Shown here in pieces: positions 1 through 11,844 of a stretch of 64,000 nt of DNA. The stretch lies in the NCBI GenBank assembly GCA_009746045.1, contig RPFO01000034.1:4038578-4102577 (forward strand), in the 5' to 3' direction. Within the stretch, counting starts at the first letter, position 1. Each line of letters starts with the position of its first letter. The stretch is from Mesostigma viride (Eukaryota > Streptophyta > Mesostigmatophyceae > Mesostigmatales > Mesostigmataceae). The notes beneath the pieces are model-generated. The model searched no databases. It saw only the letters and a list, made by a program, of their open reading frames with translations, and was not told the DNA's origin. The position numbers and the translations under genes are program-made.

Positions 1-246
1 GGAGTTGGGGCAATCCGTCCCCTACTTTGTTGTAACCATTGAGGATACACAATTGTTCACCAGGTGTGTTTATTGTTGCACAATTGTCAGGAGTTGGGGC
101 AATCCGTCCCCTACTTTGTTGTAACAATTGAGGATACACAAGTATTCACCAGGTGTGTTTATTGTTGCACAATTGTCAGGAGTTGGGGCAATCCGTCCCC
201 TACTTTGTTGTAACCATTGAGGATACACAATTGTTCACCAGGTGTG
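1..246. repeat. 89-bp tandem repeat, about 2.75 copies
   Basis: The unit beginning GGAGTTGGGGCAATCCGTCC starts at 1, 90 and 179, so the period is 89 bp. The third copy breaks off near 246. The array runs into the left edge of the window, so its full length is unknown. Short ORFs through it are products of the repeat and show no protein signature. Confidence 0.9.
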
Positions 247-655
247 TTTATGCTGCGATGCATGGGCGTGGTGCTACCAACCAAAGGACGATGTTTCGGG
301 GTGAAATCCATGGCCAGGTGTGGATTCATGGGGTGTGTCTTGTGGTCTGCCATGTGCCCTGCTGGCGTGATCCTATCCAGTAGGTATACTTTTACTGGTT
401 TTAGAAGTCACTGGGAGAGCTTACCTGGTAGTGAGGCCGTTGTCGCCATCACAACAATCTTGCACAGTAGGCAATGTCAAGGCTGTCTTGTGTCAATGTC
501 AAGGCCATGACTGCGAGAAACATCCCATTTCTTACTGGCTCCATGCACCGGTGTTTCATCCCTTAGCGCACTTGCCCACTTTTGCATTTACCCTTGCATT
601 TGCCCTTTGCAGTTTCCTGTTGCATTCGCCCTTTGACGTCACCCTTGCCCATCTC

Positions 656-733
656 TCCTTGCGTACCAGTCAACACCACAGCCTCATTAAATTGGAACAT
701 AATGAGGCTGTGGTGTTGACTGGTACGCAAGGA
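656..733. repeat. Perfect 34-bp inverted repeat with 10-nt loop
   Basis: Arms 656-689 and 700-733 are exact reverse complements, with only AATTGGAACA between them. Transcribed in either direction this would fold into one long uninterrupted hairpin. It may be a foldback element, a young palindromic duplication or a small-RNA precursor; the sequence does not distinguish these. Confidence 0.9.
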
Positions 734-749
734 AAGACACAGCTTCATG

Positions 750-935
750 GGCTCTCCTTTGTGTTTGGTCCACCCTGCTCTCCTTTGTGTTGGTCCACCC
801 TTCACACATTTGTGTTTGGTCGACCTTGCTCTCCTTTGTGTTGGTCCACCCTTCACACCTTTGTGTTTGGTCCACCTTGCTCACTTTTGTGTTGGTCCAC
901 CCTTCACACCTTTGTGTTTGGTCCACCTTGCCCAT
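750..935. repeat. 51-bp minisatellite
   Basis: About 3.7 copies of a unit made of two related halves, each containing TTTGTGTT(T)GGTCCACC. Units restart near 780, 831 and 882. All frames stay open through it because of its composition; no protein family is recognisable. Confidence 0.8.
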
Positions 936-2034
936 GTGCACTTGGACGCGCGCATGGCTTGGTTTGTGGGGCGGCCTCCAGCATTAGCGTCCACCCTCAT
1001 TGCGGTGCTGCGTCCGCCCTCATTGCGGTGGAGTGTTCACCCCTGTGCTCACTGCGTGCACAATCGCAGCATTTTCGTGCCTTGTGCGCACCCCTCGCAT
1101 GCGCCCTACCACGTGCATCGTCATCGTCTGTCTGCCACACACCTGCCATGCATTGCTTACTCTGCGCAGAAAAACCATGCGCGGTTGCGAACCGGCAAGT
1201 TTGCAGTGCCACCGTCAGCGGTGCACCTGCTCCCACGTGACGGCGCGCAGGTGCTACGGTGTGTGGCCCGCTGTTGCATGCAGATTCAGTTTCCACGCAA
1301 GGCACTGTTGGGGGACAGTGAAACTCTCAACTCTCAGTTAAACTCTTGGGTATCACTGAAGCTCTCAACTCTTCGTTAAACTCTTGGGCATCACTCGGCG
1401 CTACAGATTAGGAAGGAAGATTTATAAGAAATGGTTGTGGGGGCGTGGGTATGCCGGGGGCAGCATGGGTTGTAAGGAATGTAGAGCAAGAATTTGCAGT
1501 GTCCTGTCATGGGTCTGTTGGGGTGGGCCTTGTGTGTAAATTTTTATCTAAATGTATAGTATGTAACTATGTATTAACCACTTCTGTACTAGTACATAAA
1601 CACATGTATACATAGCCGTTTGTCTAACGATGTGCGTTTGATTTTTTTGAGGCAAAACAGCCTGGCAGGGTGGGTATGTGGGTGCTTCATATTGCTCGAT
1701 AAGTGGTTGGATGAATGGGTTGGCTGGCTGGCTGGGCTAATGTCTGGGATCTGGTGTCGCGTGGTGTGCCGGGGGTGGGTGGAACAAGCAGTTGTTCATT
1801 TGGGAGACAAATGAGCAGGTTTTGTCCGTAGAGAAGGGTTTGCTTGCGTGAGCAAGGATCGGGTGTCGGGGGTGGGCAGGATAGTGGGCGAGCGTGTGGA
1901 CGTGGACGTCTTTGGCTTGGTGGTGATCAAGGGGGCGCAAATATGGGTTCGTTGCGGGGCATCAGCTTTCTAAACACCTTAAAACTTTTTCAACAAACTA
2001 ATGTAAGCACTTGAAATGTGTTTGTCTTGCACAG
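936..2034. other. No recognised gene; probable 5' region of the GT29 gene
   Basis: I see no conserved domain or convincing splice-bounded exon here. The N-terminal exons (cytosolic tail and membrane anchor) of the glycosyltransferase downstream should lie in or before this stretch, but I could not place them. Confidence 0.4.
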
Positions 2035-2075
2035 CCCAAGTCCAGTTGTTGGCGCCTGAGGACATGTTTCCTGAG
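2035..2075 (+). CDS. Tentative upstream exon of the GT29 gene
   Basis: A candidate exon between a CACAG acceptor (ending 2034) and a GTGCCT donor (2076). It ends in phase 2, which is what the next firm exon (2266) needs. Its translation, about 13 residues starting PKSSCWRLRT, has no family signature. Only phase and splice signals support it. Confidence 0.2.
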
Positions 2076-2265
2076 GTGCCTTTTCCTGGATGCTGGCATC
2101 CCTGTCTCTCATGTTCACTGATCCCTGTCAATGCCGTCTTTGCCTTCCCCCTTGGCGCCAGCCGCTGCTCCTTGTCAAGAGTGTGCGCTGTGTGACCCAT
2201 CACGTCTGTGTGTGATGCCGTGTGTTCATCCATTGCGTGTAATGCCTCGTGTCTGTTGTTGCCAG

Positions 2266-5200
2266 CCGCTACTCGTTCAAGTCGTGTGCGATTGTGGGCA
2301 ACTCGGGGGCGCTGCGCTTCATGAAGCTGGGCAATACGATCGATACGCACGACCTGGTGGGTGGTGGCTGGCGGCAGGTGACAGGTGGCAGGTGATTGTA
2401 ATAAAGATGGGCGCGCACGACCTGGTGTGTGACAGGTAGGGTACTGGACATGCATGACCTGGTAGCTGGCGGTGACGGGTGATGGTAGGGTGCGCACATG
2501 GCCTGGTGGGCAGCGGCAGCGAAGAGGCTTGGTGGTGCCATGAGGAGAAGGCTGGCAGTCTGCTGTTGTTTTTGGAGGGTTACTGTGGACACAAAGTCAT
2601 CAAGAGTCTAGGGTTCGTTGTCAATGCAACAGTTACACATCTTGACTGACAGTTAAACGTCTCACAGTTTTTGCATAGAGCAAGCGTTTAAGAGTTCCTC
2701 TCGAAGCATGTGATGTGAGGATGAATGCATGCAGTCTTTGCGTCTATTCTGCTACTCGAATAAGGAAGTCACGGTTTGTGATGTGCGGTTGGCCGCTTTT
2801 GGGTCGCATTTGGAAGTTGCATGGAATGGTGGCCGGCCCGCGGGCTTATTCATGTATCAGTCATTCTTTAGCTCTGGTCTGAATCACAAGCTCTAGTCGC
2901 CAACGGAACCACGCTATGGACCAGCGCTATGGAACAGTTCTATGGGAAGGGATATCGTCTGGCGGTCCTTGCCTGGTGAGGCAAACCTCATCAGAGGTTG
3001 TTCTGTATGAAGGCCGCGCTCTCTCTGTACTACGGTGTAGCACCTTGCTGACGATCACGGGGGCTCTTGTGCACGTCGGCACATCCCTGACGATGCCCCT
3101 GCCAGGTGGTGCGCACCAACCAGGCGCCCATCCGCAACTACCGCCTCCACGTGGGCCAGAAGACGACGATGCGCGTCATGAACAAGTAAGGATGACCGCG
3201 TGCCCGATGGACAAGTGGTGGAGAAGTGATGGAGAGATGGGTGGTGGACAAGGAGTGGTGGTGGTGGAGGAGGGGTGAGAGATGGGTGGTGGACAAGGAG
3301 GAGTGATGAATAACGAAGGGTGGTGGTGGTGGACAAGGAGGGATTGCAACGTCTATAATAAGTAAATAGATAGGGAGAAGGATGGCAGGGGAAGCAATGA
3401 AAGGGACCACGTGGGCCAGTGGGGTGGAGGTGGGGGGGGGGCATGGGATGGGAATGGGTGGGGTGGGGTGCCCTGGGGTGGGGTGTTGGGGAGGATAGGG
3501 CAAGGGCCAAGGGGGTGGATGGGAGGGAGGCTGACAGGTGGGCGGGTGGGCGGGTAGGTGGAGCAGCATATTTTCGCACTGACTTGTTTTCCACAGCTAA
3601 AAAAGAGCAATCACCAGCAGGTAGCCCTCCTCCATCGTTTCGCTGTTCCAAGGCATAGTCCGCATTGTCCACGTTATTTCCCACTCAAGCTGCATGTCTG
3701 TTCCCGAGTGCGATGCCTTGTCTCCCTTCTCTGCCTTTGCAACAGAGTAGTGCCTCAGCTGTAAGGTGAAGCGGGTCCCTCACTATCACCATCGGTTGTT
3801 GTAGTAAGTCGTGTGCCCTGTATGCATCAGTGCGTACTGAAATCCCTGCCTGTCTCGTCATGTTCTGCCCTCTTGTCACGTGCTGAGCATCACACACTCT
3901 AACTGCTGTGCTCTATTGTTACTTGCTGAGCATCACACACTCTAACTGCTGTGCTCTATTGTTAGTTGCTGAGCATGGCACACTCTAACTGCTGTGCCCT
4001 ATTGTTACTTGCTGAGCATGGCACACTCTAACTGCTGTGCTCTATTGTCACTTGCTGAGCATGGCACACTCTAACTGCTGTGCTCTATTGTCACTTGCTG
4101 AGCATGGCACACTCTAACTGCTGTGCTCTATTGTTACTTGCTGAGCATGGCACATTCTAACTGCTGTGCTCTATTGTCACTTGCTGAGCATGGCACATTC
4201 TAACTGCTGTGCTCTATTGTCACTTGCTGAGCATGGCACACTCTAACTGCTGTGCCCTATTGTCACTTGCTGAGCATGGCACACTCTAACTGCTGTGCCC
4301 TATTGTCACTTGCTGAGCATGGCACACTCTAACTGCTCTGCTCTATTGTTACTTGCTGAGTATGGCACACTCTAACTGCTGTGCTCTATTGTCACTTGCT
4401 GAGCATGGCGCACTCTAACTGCTGTGCTCTATTGTCACTTGCTGAGCATGGCACACTCTAACTGCTGTGCTCTATTGTTACTTGCTGAGTATGGCACACT
4501 CTAACTGCTGTGCTCTATTGTCACTTGCTGAGCATGGCACACTCAACCTCTGTGCCCTATTGTCACTTGCTGAGCATGGCACACTCTAACCTCTGTGCTC
4601 TATTGTCACCTGCTGAGCATTACACACGCTTCTTGTGTCTTTGCTTGCATCTTTGCTTTGCTGGCATCTGCCCCCATCCCGTCGCGCTGTGCATGCTTGC
4701 TTGTGCTACCTGCACTCCCTATGCTGGCATCCGCGGCTACACCCATCCCCTTGCCCCAGGGCATGGACGAGCCACTATAGCTCCGGTCGCTGGAAGGAGG
4801 AAGGTCTTCCGCTTGAGTACGGCATATCCATCATCATCACGCGCTCTCCCGGCAAGTAAGTGGCGCACCGCCGAGTAAGTGGCCCTCTACTGCAATGGTA
4901 CGGGCAAGGAGAGCTCAGCCCTGCTTCAGATGCAGTTTCCACATCTGTCAGGCGGTCGCGCTGTCAGACTGTCAGATTGCCAGATTGCCAGATCGGCAGA
5001 TTGGCGGATGGCAGATGGGCGGATTGTCAGGATATTTTGCCAAGATCAGTCATATCTTATAACGCAGCGCTGCATAAGGATGGAGCGCTGCTCTACCGCT
5101 TGGTTGCAGATCAGCGGCAACTTGATCACAAGTGCACAGCAGGCCAGTCCATCGAAATCTAACCGCCATCCAATAACACCTGCACGGCGATGTGCTTGCT

Positions 5201-8200
5201 GCTGCTCCCCTGTGTGTTGGAGATAACTTGTAAGGAGTAAATTATCGTGACAATGATAGTAGACGATCCTCACGTCCCATCCCTATTCTCTCTGCCGTGC
5301 TTGTGGCCATGTGCGACGCTCGGCCTGCTCCCGCCACGCCCCTGGCCCAGGTCGGTGGCCCAGATGCATCACAGCCTCATGAAGATCCGGCCGGATATCC
5401 GGGTGAGTCATGTTGCATCGGTGGGAGGGTTTGGTGGTGAGCTATTCACACCCCTGGGATGTCAGGGCGAGCCGTTTGGACCCATGGTATGTCCACCTTG
5501 TTCCCTGATGGTGGCATCTTCTTCCTTCATTGTTGTGGACACCTGGGATGGGCGCACACGCTACCAAGTAAGAGCGTATGTCATGACCTGAGGATCGGCC
5601 GCTTGTACCTCACGCTTATGCTGCGCGTAGTCTTTTTCCTCATCCTAATGTTCTGGCAGCCTCTCCTTTCTTTGCCTCGGCCGTACTGTATGCGCTGCCC
5701 CATCATGCGCTGCCCCACCATGTGCTCGCCTGGCAAGCGTGCCCCTTTGCGTGCATCGTTGTGCGCATAGGGACTCACGGGTTGTTACCACGTCTGTGCC
5801 CGTGTGTCCCACATTACGAGGTTGGTGGCTAATATTGTCAGAGAAGTATTGGCCTTGCATCGTCGAGGTCTTCCCTCGCGCCCCTGCGTCCTTATCCTCA
5901 CCAATGCAACCTGAATCGTGACAATCACCTGTAGTAGATTTCCCCCCATTTTGGTCATGTCTGGTTTTGGTGGTATGTTTGAACTTTTCCAATCGCGACA
6001 AAGTGCAGGTCCTGTTCGAAACTCCGCATGACACTTAGATCTTGATTGTTCTAGGCATTCAGTATGATGGGGTGCGCAAGTATGCGTGCCTGTGCTAACA
6101 GACTGTTACGTTGGTAGCCACACAACGAATTCCATGATGTTCTTACACCATTCTGGCAGCATGTGGGAGTGATGACAGACACAATTCCTCTTATTCCATC
6201 CAACCACCTTCGCACACGGCACTCCTGCCCCTGCCCTGTGCCCTTCCTTTCTCCCCCCCTTTCTTCCTCGCCCATGCCTTCCTCCTTCCTTCCTCCCCCT
6301 TCTTCCTCATTTCCTCGCCCTTCAATCTACAGATCCTGCAGCTCTCCTCGCGCATCGTCACCGCCTGCCGCAGCGCCTACGTGCAATACCGTGTGGCCCT
6401 CTGTAAAGCTGGCTATGGGCCCTTCATTGGCGGCGCCACGGTGGGTGCTCGCTGCCACCATGAATCCCCATTCTCTCGTTGCCGCCACGTGCTGCCATTC
6501 CCTCACTATCCACTCAATTATTTCTCTATTATCCTTATGCCTCCGTTGGCGGAGCCACAGGGTGATAGCTGTTTGAGCAGGTATCCTTGCTGTCGCAAAT
6601 AGCATAGAGCAGGGCATCGCCGAGAAGTTCCTGGTTATACAATGTGGGGTGGGTGGGTGGGGGGAACAGCCAGGCACAAATATTCTATCCGCAAAAACAC
6701 ATGCACATAATCGTGTAGGAGGTTTGCGAACAGATGCTGGGTTCGTGCGTTGTCAACTTTCACCATCCACACGGTTTTTAAGGCAACAACCCTAAATGGG
6801 CGTTGCCAAGCCGAGGGCGCTGGCAAATATGCTGCAGTTCTGGGCGCCTTCACTTCCTGGCACTCCCCCGCTGTAACCTCGCCTGCATGCCACACGCCAT
6901 GGCCGCCAATAGCATATTACCGAGACACCTTCAGTTGTTCATCCTACGCGCTTGCCTGTATACCCTGCACACGTCAGGCTTTAGTCTCATTTGTACCAGC
7001 CGATGCACCTGCCACGTCACCCACGCACATTTCAGCATCAGTGCTCGGTACACGATTACGCAAGACTCTCCTCGTGAGTAGTTTCGATTTTAGCTGTGGT
7101 TGCCTCCAGGCATGAGAGAAGCCAGGCTGGGTGTCTGCCCCCTTCCCAGTGTGCAGCCAACAGGGATGAAAAGCAAGCTATGTATTATTGTGCTCCGTGA
7201 CTCCCCAACACGAGCGCGTGTAATCAATTAATTAATTAATTAATTGATTCATGAATTCATTAATTGATTAATTGCCGCCTCTGCCAACGTGTTGTGTGTA
7301 GCTGCTTTAAACTAGGGAGTCCTACCCCCTTGTCCGCGGCTTGTCTCTATTCATATTCTTACCCTAATCTTCACACCTGTGACGGAGCAACTCTTGTTTT
7401 TCATTTACTCTCCTTTTCCCGTTGGCTTGCCTTTTCTCATCCACTCGCCTTTGCTTGTGCATGGTCCCTTATCCCGTGGCCAGCCCACGTCGGGCCTGGT
7501 GCTGACGTACGTGCTCATGCAACTGTGCAAGCACGTGACTCTGTACGGGTTTGGACAAGCGGGGGCGCACCGGGTGAGTCGGGGGGGGGGGGGGGGGGAG
7601 CGCGGGTGCGCCGGGTGAGGGTAGGGGTGCGAGCAAGCGGGGGCGATAGATGGGTATTCAATTGAAATTAGTAGTATACAATAATAATAATCATTTTTAT
7701 TATTATACGACAATAATCGATAGGTGATATAGGGGGATCCGATCCTTGTATACATTTGGAACAGCTGTCGCCCTGCAATTGCCACAGGTGCGCACGGGCT
7801 GTGTTTTTATCATTGCGGTTGGCACGCTTAGCCATGCACGGTGGGCCAGCCCCCCGCTTCTCTCACAAAACTTTGGACACTTGTGCATGGCATGAATCTG
7901 TGGACATGGCGGGCACATTATGTTCACATCGTTTCGCCACGGTTGGCAGCGGGTGGGCATGCTGGTACCAGCAACAGGAGCACTGTGGCCCCCTGTTGCA
8001 GGATATGTCGCAGCGCTGCCAGTGTGATCCACCGACGCTTCATCATCACCCTCGAGACATGTCGCCAGCCTTCCATGACAGCACATGGCTGCTTACAGAG
8101 GTCACCTTCCTTTCTACCTATCCATCCTGCATTGGCCCCTTGGCCCCTTGGCCCCTTGGCCCCTTGGCCCCTTGGCCCCTTGGCCCCTTGGCCCCTTGGC

Positions 8201-11173
8201 CCCTTGGCCCCTTGGCCCCTTGGCCCCTTGGCCCCTTGGCCCCTTGGCCTCTGCTTCCCGACGCAACCCCCAGGGGTTGGTTTCCGTACTAATGCTGTAT
8301 GCCCTGTATCCTCATTCTGTGCTTGCGTTGGCGCGTCGCGAGTCAGCTTCTTTTTTCGCAATGTGGGAGGGTTCCCAGCGTACAGGCGGCGCTTGGTCGC
8401 AGCGTGCCTGATATGATAGACCAGCTGGTGGTGGCGCTTGGTCGCAGCATGCCTGATATGATAGACCAGCTGGTGGCGGCGCTTGGTCGCAGCGTGCCTG
8501 ATATGATAGCCCAGCTGGTGGCGGCGCTTGGTCGCAGCATGCCTGAGATGATAGCCCAGCTGGTGGCGGCGCTTGGTCGCAGTGTGCCTGCGATGATAGC
8601 CCAGCTGGTGGCGGCGCTTGGTCGCAGCGTGCCTGCGATTATAGACCAGCTGGTAGCGGCGCTTGGTCGCAGCGTGCCTGATATGATAGACCAGCTGGTG
8701 GCGGCGCTTGGTCGCAGCGCGCCTGAGATGATAGACCAGCTGGTGGCGGCGCTTGGTCGCAGCGTGCCTGCAATGATAGCCCAGCTGGTGGCGGCGCTTG
8801 GTCACAGCGTGCCTGATATCATAGCCCAGCTGGTGGCGGCGCTTGGTCGCAGCGTGACTGCGATGATAGCCCAGCAGGTGGCCCCCCACCTTGCCCGAAT
8901 TGCCACACTGGTGGTGCGCAGCCTCGGTAGCGAAGTCCGCCTCGTTGGTTGCTGCCGTCCTGCGCCTGCATGACCATAGACACAGTGCACGGGGCATGTA
9001 CAACGGAACACCCCACGGGACAGCCGCCGCAGTGGCTCTGATGCTGTGGAGGGGTTGTGAATGGTATGGGCGTGTGTGGCAGAATAAAAAAATAACGACA
9101 TGCTAACCATGGAATGGACATACCTGCCTGCCTGCCTGCCCCCCACCCCCACCCCCATCCCGCGAACCCCCACCAACCACATCAACCTACCCATTCTGTC
9201 TGCTCCCCCCTCAGCTCGGTGGCGTCACCGGCCACGTGGTGTACATCCCCTACCATTACTATGCGGGGGTGGGCGCGCGAGCGGTGAGCTTCTTCAGCCC
9301 ATACGGCATAGGCTGGTCCTTGCACGCCACTCTGTTTGTGAGCCCCTTAGCCCAGGTGCTAGCGACCATGCACACATTTCGCAGTTACCAGCAGCCGCCC
9401 CTCTGAGCATGTTGGTGACCTAAAAGACTGTGGGGGCAGGGAGAAACAGCCGCCAGGATTTTTTCCGTTCCACTCGCGTGGCCAAGCCGGGGAGAAATGC
9501 GCGGGCCCTCTCCCCCGGGCCGGATGCGGGTGGTAAGCGTGTTTCCATGGGGCCGACCATGGCATCCGCCACCACACGGTTCCTTTGCATGGCTTGGCGG
9601 AGACGTGCGCCATCTGGAAGATCTTCTACTCATTGCTGGGAGGCTTCTAGGCCATGTTTGGGAGTGATATCTGGAAGTGTTGCAGGCAGCCCCCATCAGG
9701 TGTCACAAGGCTTTACCCTCGTTAGACAACGGCAGAGGCCGCAAGTGCAGTGACCTGCTGTTGTGTAGCGAAACAAAATTGGTAGACTAAATAAGAGGGT
9801 TTTTTAAGCAAAGTGTTAAACACCGACAACATAGCTGAGGGTCGGAGCATGGGGCGTGTGAGGTGTTGTGGCCTGGTATGTCAGTTGGCCGCACGACCTA
9901 ACTAGATTATGCAGCCACCTGGATAGTGCCTGTGTGCCTGTGTCAGCTTCGTGTACACTATGCCCCATTCACATGTGCCCTATTCAGCTTCGGGTACACT
10001 ATGCCCCATTCACCTGCGCCTTATTCAGCTTTGCCCCATTCACCTGTGCCCTATTCAGCTTCGTGTACTCTATGCCCCATTCACTTGTGCCATATTCAGC
10101 TTTGCCCCATTCACCTGTGCCCTATTCAGCTTCGTGTACACTATGCCCCATTCACTTGTGCCATATTCAGCTTTGCCCCATTCATCTGTGCCCTATTCAG
10201 CTGTGCCCTATTCGGCTGTGCCCTATTCAGCTGTGCCATAATTACCTCTGGCCCACGCACCTCTCTTCCCTCCACCTGTGCTTTTATTGACATGCGCCCT
10301 ATCAACCTGTGCCCTGCTTTGGGTTCCGTGGCCCCCATGCCGTCCTCAGGAAGGGGACCTGACGCACTCGTTTGAGGCGGAGGAGGCCTTCCTTCGCCAG
10401 CTGGACCGTGAGCACTTCATCACCATGTGCCGGCTGCCCACGGTGCGCACACGCGCGTGGCCCCGCATGTGACGGGTTGTTTGGTTTTTTGCTCAGCTCG
10501 TGCTCTGCATGCTCGTTATTGCATGTTCTCTTGCACATGTGCCCTTGTGGCAATACATCGGTACCCTGAGGTACGCTTTGGTGGGGCATGGGTGTTGATG
10601 AGGGAAGTCACGTGTCGTCCGTGCTTGTGCTACTATACGCCCGTGCTGGCAACGTCACCTATTTGGTTTTGCTCCGGACTTCCATGCAAAAGAGCCAATC
10701 GAATTACTCATGATGCCATGGTGCAAGGTGGGCTTGGTACGGTATTCTAGATGCCAACGTGCCATGTGGGCTTGGTGAGGTATTCTAGACGCCATATTGC
10801 TGTGTGGGTTTGGTAAGGAACTCGCTGCGGTGGCATATGGCGTGCCCAACTCCATGGACATTACCAATCCAGGTCTTCATGATTGGGTTATCTGACCAAG
10901 CCAGACCAAACTCAAGAGTCCACCAAACTTGTCTACCAAACCCACAACAACCAACTCAACTTGGTCAACTTGTCTCTTTTGTCTACCAAACTTGTTTGCA
11001 CTCCTCTACTGGGGATGGGACGGTTTCTTCTGGGTTGCCATCCCTGTCCCTGTTGTGTTGCCCAGGGCGACATCACGCCCGAGTCGCTCTATATGCGCGA
11101 GTATTGCGGCATAAACCCAGCGGTCAAGATTGTGCAGGGCCCTGCCAACTTGTCAAGCTTTTCCAAACCATAA
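2266..11173 (+). CDS. GT29 sialyltransferase-like glycosyltransferase (multi-exon, 5' incomplete)
   Basis: Family role: Golgi type II enzymes that transfer sialic acid or a related sugar from a CMP donor; the algal substrate is unknown. Nine exons keep phase throughout: 2266-2356, 3106-3185, 4760-4855, 5351-5402, 6333-6440, 7484-7573, 9215-9283, 10350-10442 and 11066-11173, which ends in TAA; together about 261 codons. Exons 1-2 form sialylmotif L, from CAIVGNSGALRF to VVRTNQAP and VGQKTT. Exon 6 is motif S, PTSGLVLTY to LCKHVTLYGFG. Exon 7 gives motif III, PYHYYAG. Exon 8 gives motif VS, HSFEAE, with the H-x4-E spacing and the likely catalytic His. The two cysteines that link L and S in the family are present (CAIVGN and LCKH). 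The start and membrane anchor were not found. Introns hold the 43-bp, 8-bp and 45-bp arrays. The weakest points are the GTGCGC donor at 10443 and the last exon, which rests on phase and an open frame. Confidence 0.85.
3885..4620. repeat. 43-bp minisatellite, about 17 copies
   Basis: The unit contains CTTGCTGAGCATGGCACACT followed by CTAACTGCTGTGCTCTATTG and a short spacer. Copies are nearly identical, with scattered single-base changes. The whole array lies inside the intron between GT29 exons 3106-3185 and 4760-4855. Confidence 0.9.
7214..7275. repeat. (TTAA)n-rich palindromic tract
   Basis: Runs of TTAATTAATTAA followed by TTGATTCATGAATTC make an AT-rich, self-complementary stretch within the GT29 intron before exon 7484-7573. 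Similar TTAA-type tails end several retroelements in this window, so this may mark the end of a decayed insertion. Confidence 0.5.
8137..8255. repeat. 8-bp microsatellite (TTGGCCCC)n
   Basis: About 14 perfect copies of an 8-bp unit in the GT29 intron between the motif S and motif III exons. GGCC occurs in every unit. Confidence 0.95.
8378..8880. repeat. 45-bp minisatellite encoding a 15-residue repeat if translated
   Basis: About 11 copies of a 45-bp unit. On the + strand the frame reads LGRSVPDMIDQLVAA over and over, with mostly conservative swaps (V/M/A, D/E/A, M/I). The - strand is also open throughout. It sits between the exons for sialylmotifs S and III, where family members have only a short linker, and its frame does not splice in phase from exon 7484-7573. 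I therefore treat it as intronic. Confidence 0.85.
9950..10240. repeat. Imperfect minisatellite rich in GCCCCATTCAC and CTATTCAGCT
   Basis: Alternating blocks of GTGCCCTATTCAGCTT and GCCCCATTCACCTGT, with period about 27-30 bp and higher-order units of about 57-60 bp. It lies in the GT29 intron before the motif VS exon (10350-10442). Confidence 0.8.
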
Positions 11174-11840
11174 GAAGCTGTTGCATCAGTGGTTGCGCAA
11201 GACAGCCCGGCTCGGGGTTCACCTCGCGGCATGTTGCCGCTACCATTCTGCGCAGCAGTCCTAGCAAGCACGCTAGTGGCAGTTGCTCGCTGTGCATGGT
11301 CTATGAGTAGGCCTTGGAATCAGGGTTACCGAAAGCGTTTTGTGTTGCTGGCAATAATTGGCTGCCGGCATGTGTTGCTGCCATCAGAAAGTTAATTGTC
11401 CGTTAAAGCCAGTTTAACGAGTAGCGGTTGCCAGTAATGTACCAGACTGACTTGTCACACATAATCTGGTCTGAATTCTTTTGTTGCGCATGACTGCTCA
11501 ATGCGGGTGCATGCATGTATGCTTAATTTATTATGTCGGAAATCAAATGGCATTGTATATATTCACAGAAGAGAGGTAGCATTATTGCTTGGTTGCTAAT
11601 GTAATCTAGAAACGAACGTTGAGAACACATTCCTGTGCTGCACTCTGCACATACAAATGTATTTATGTATTGAACTATTATACTACTCCCTGACTAACCG
11701 TTTTATGCTGCAAGAAACTTGAGCATTGTGCATGCATGTACAAGAATACGTTCTCGTTCTGGATCTCGGTGTCTCAATATCATGCAATATATCCCACCGT
11801 ACGCTCAGCATGTTTCCTTACCCGGCCATTGGAGCGGTGC
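11174..11840. other. 3' flank of the GT29 gene; nothing recognised
   Basis: A moderately AT-rich stretch after the GT29 stop, presumably 3' untranslated and intergenic sequence. I see no domain, repeat array or RNA gene. Confidence 0.5.
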
Positions 11841-11844
11841 TATA

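Noticed and set aside
3594-3624. Extra GT29 exon between CACAG and a GTAGCC donor
   Set aside because: In the phase left by exon 3106-3185 it would start with an immediate TAA. Joining 3185 directly to 4760 keeps the frame.
3885-4620. CRISPR array
   Set aside because: Units are contiguous with no unique spacers, and the context is eukaryotic introns.
7924-9003. 359-residue - strand ORF across two tandem arrays
   Set aside because: It is a translation of the 45-bp and 8-bp repeats on the antisense strand (RHAATKRRHQL, GPRGQGAK). Nothing non-repetitive supports a protein.
9215-10442. Additional GT29 exon between motif III and motif VS exons
   Set aside because: Joining 9283 to 10350 is already in phase and gives the expected motif spacing; no splice-bounded in-phase exon lies between.
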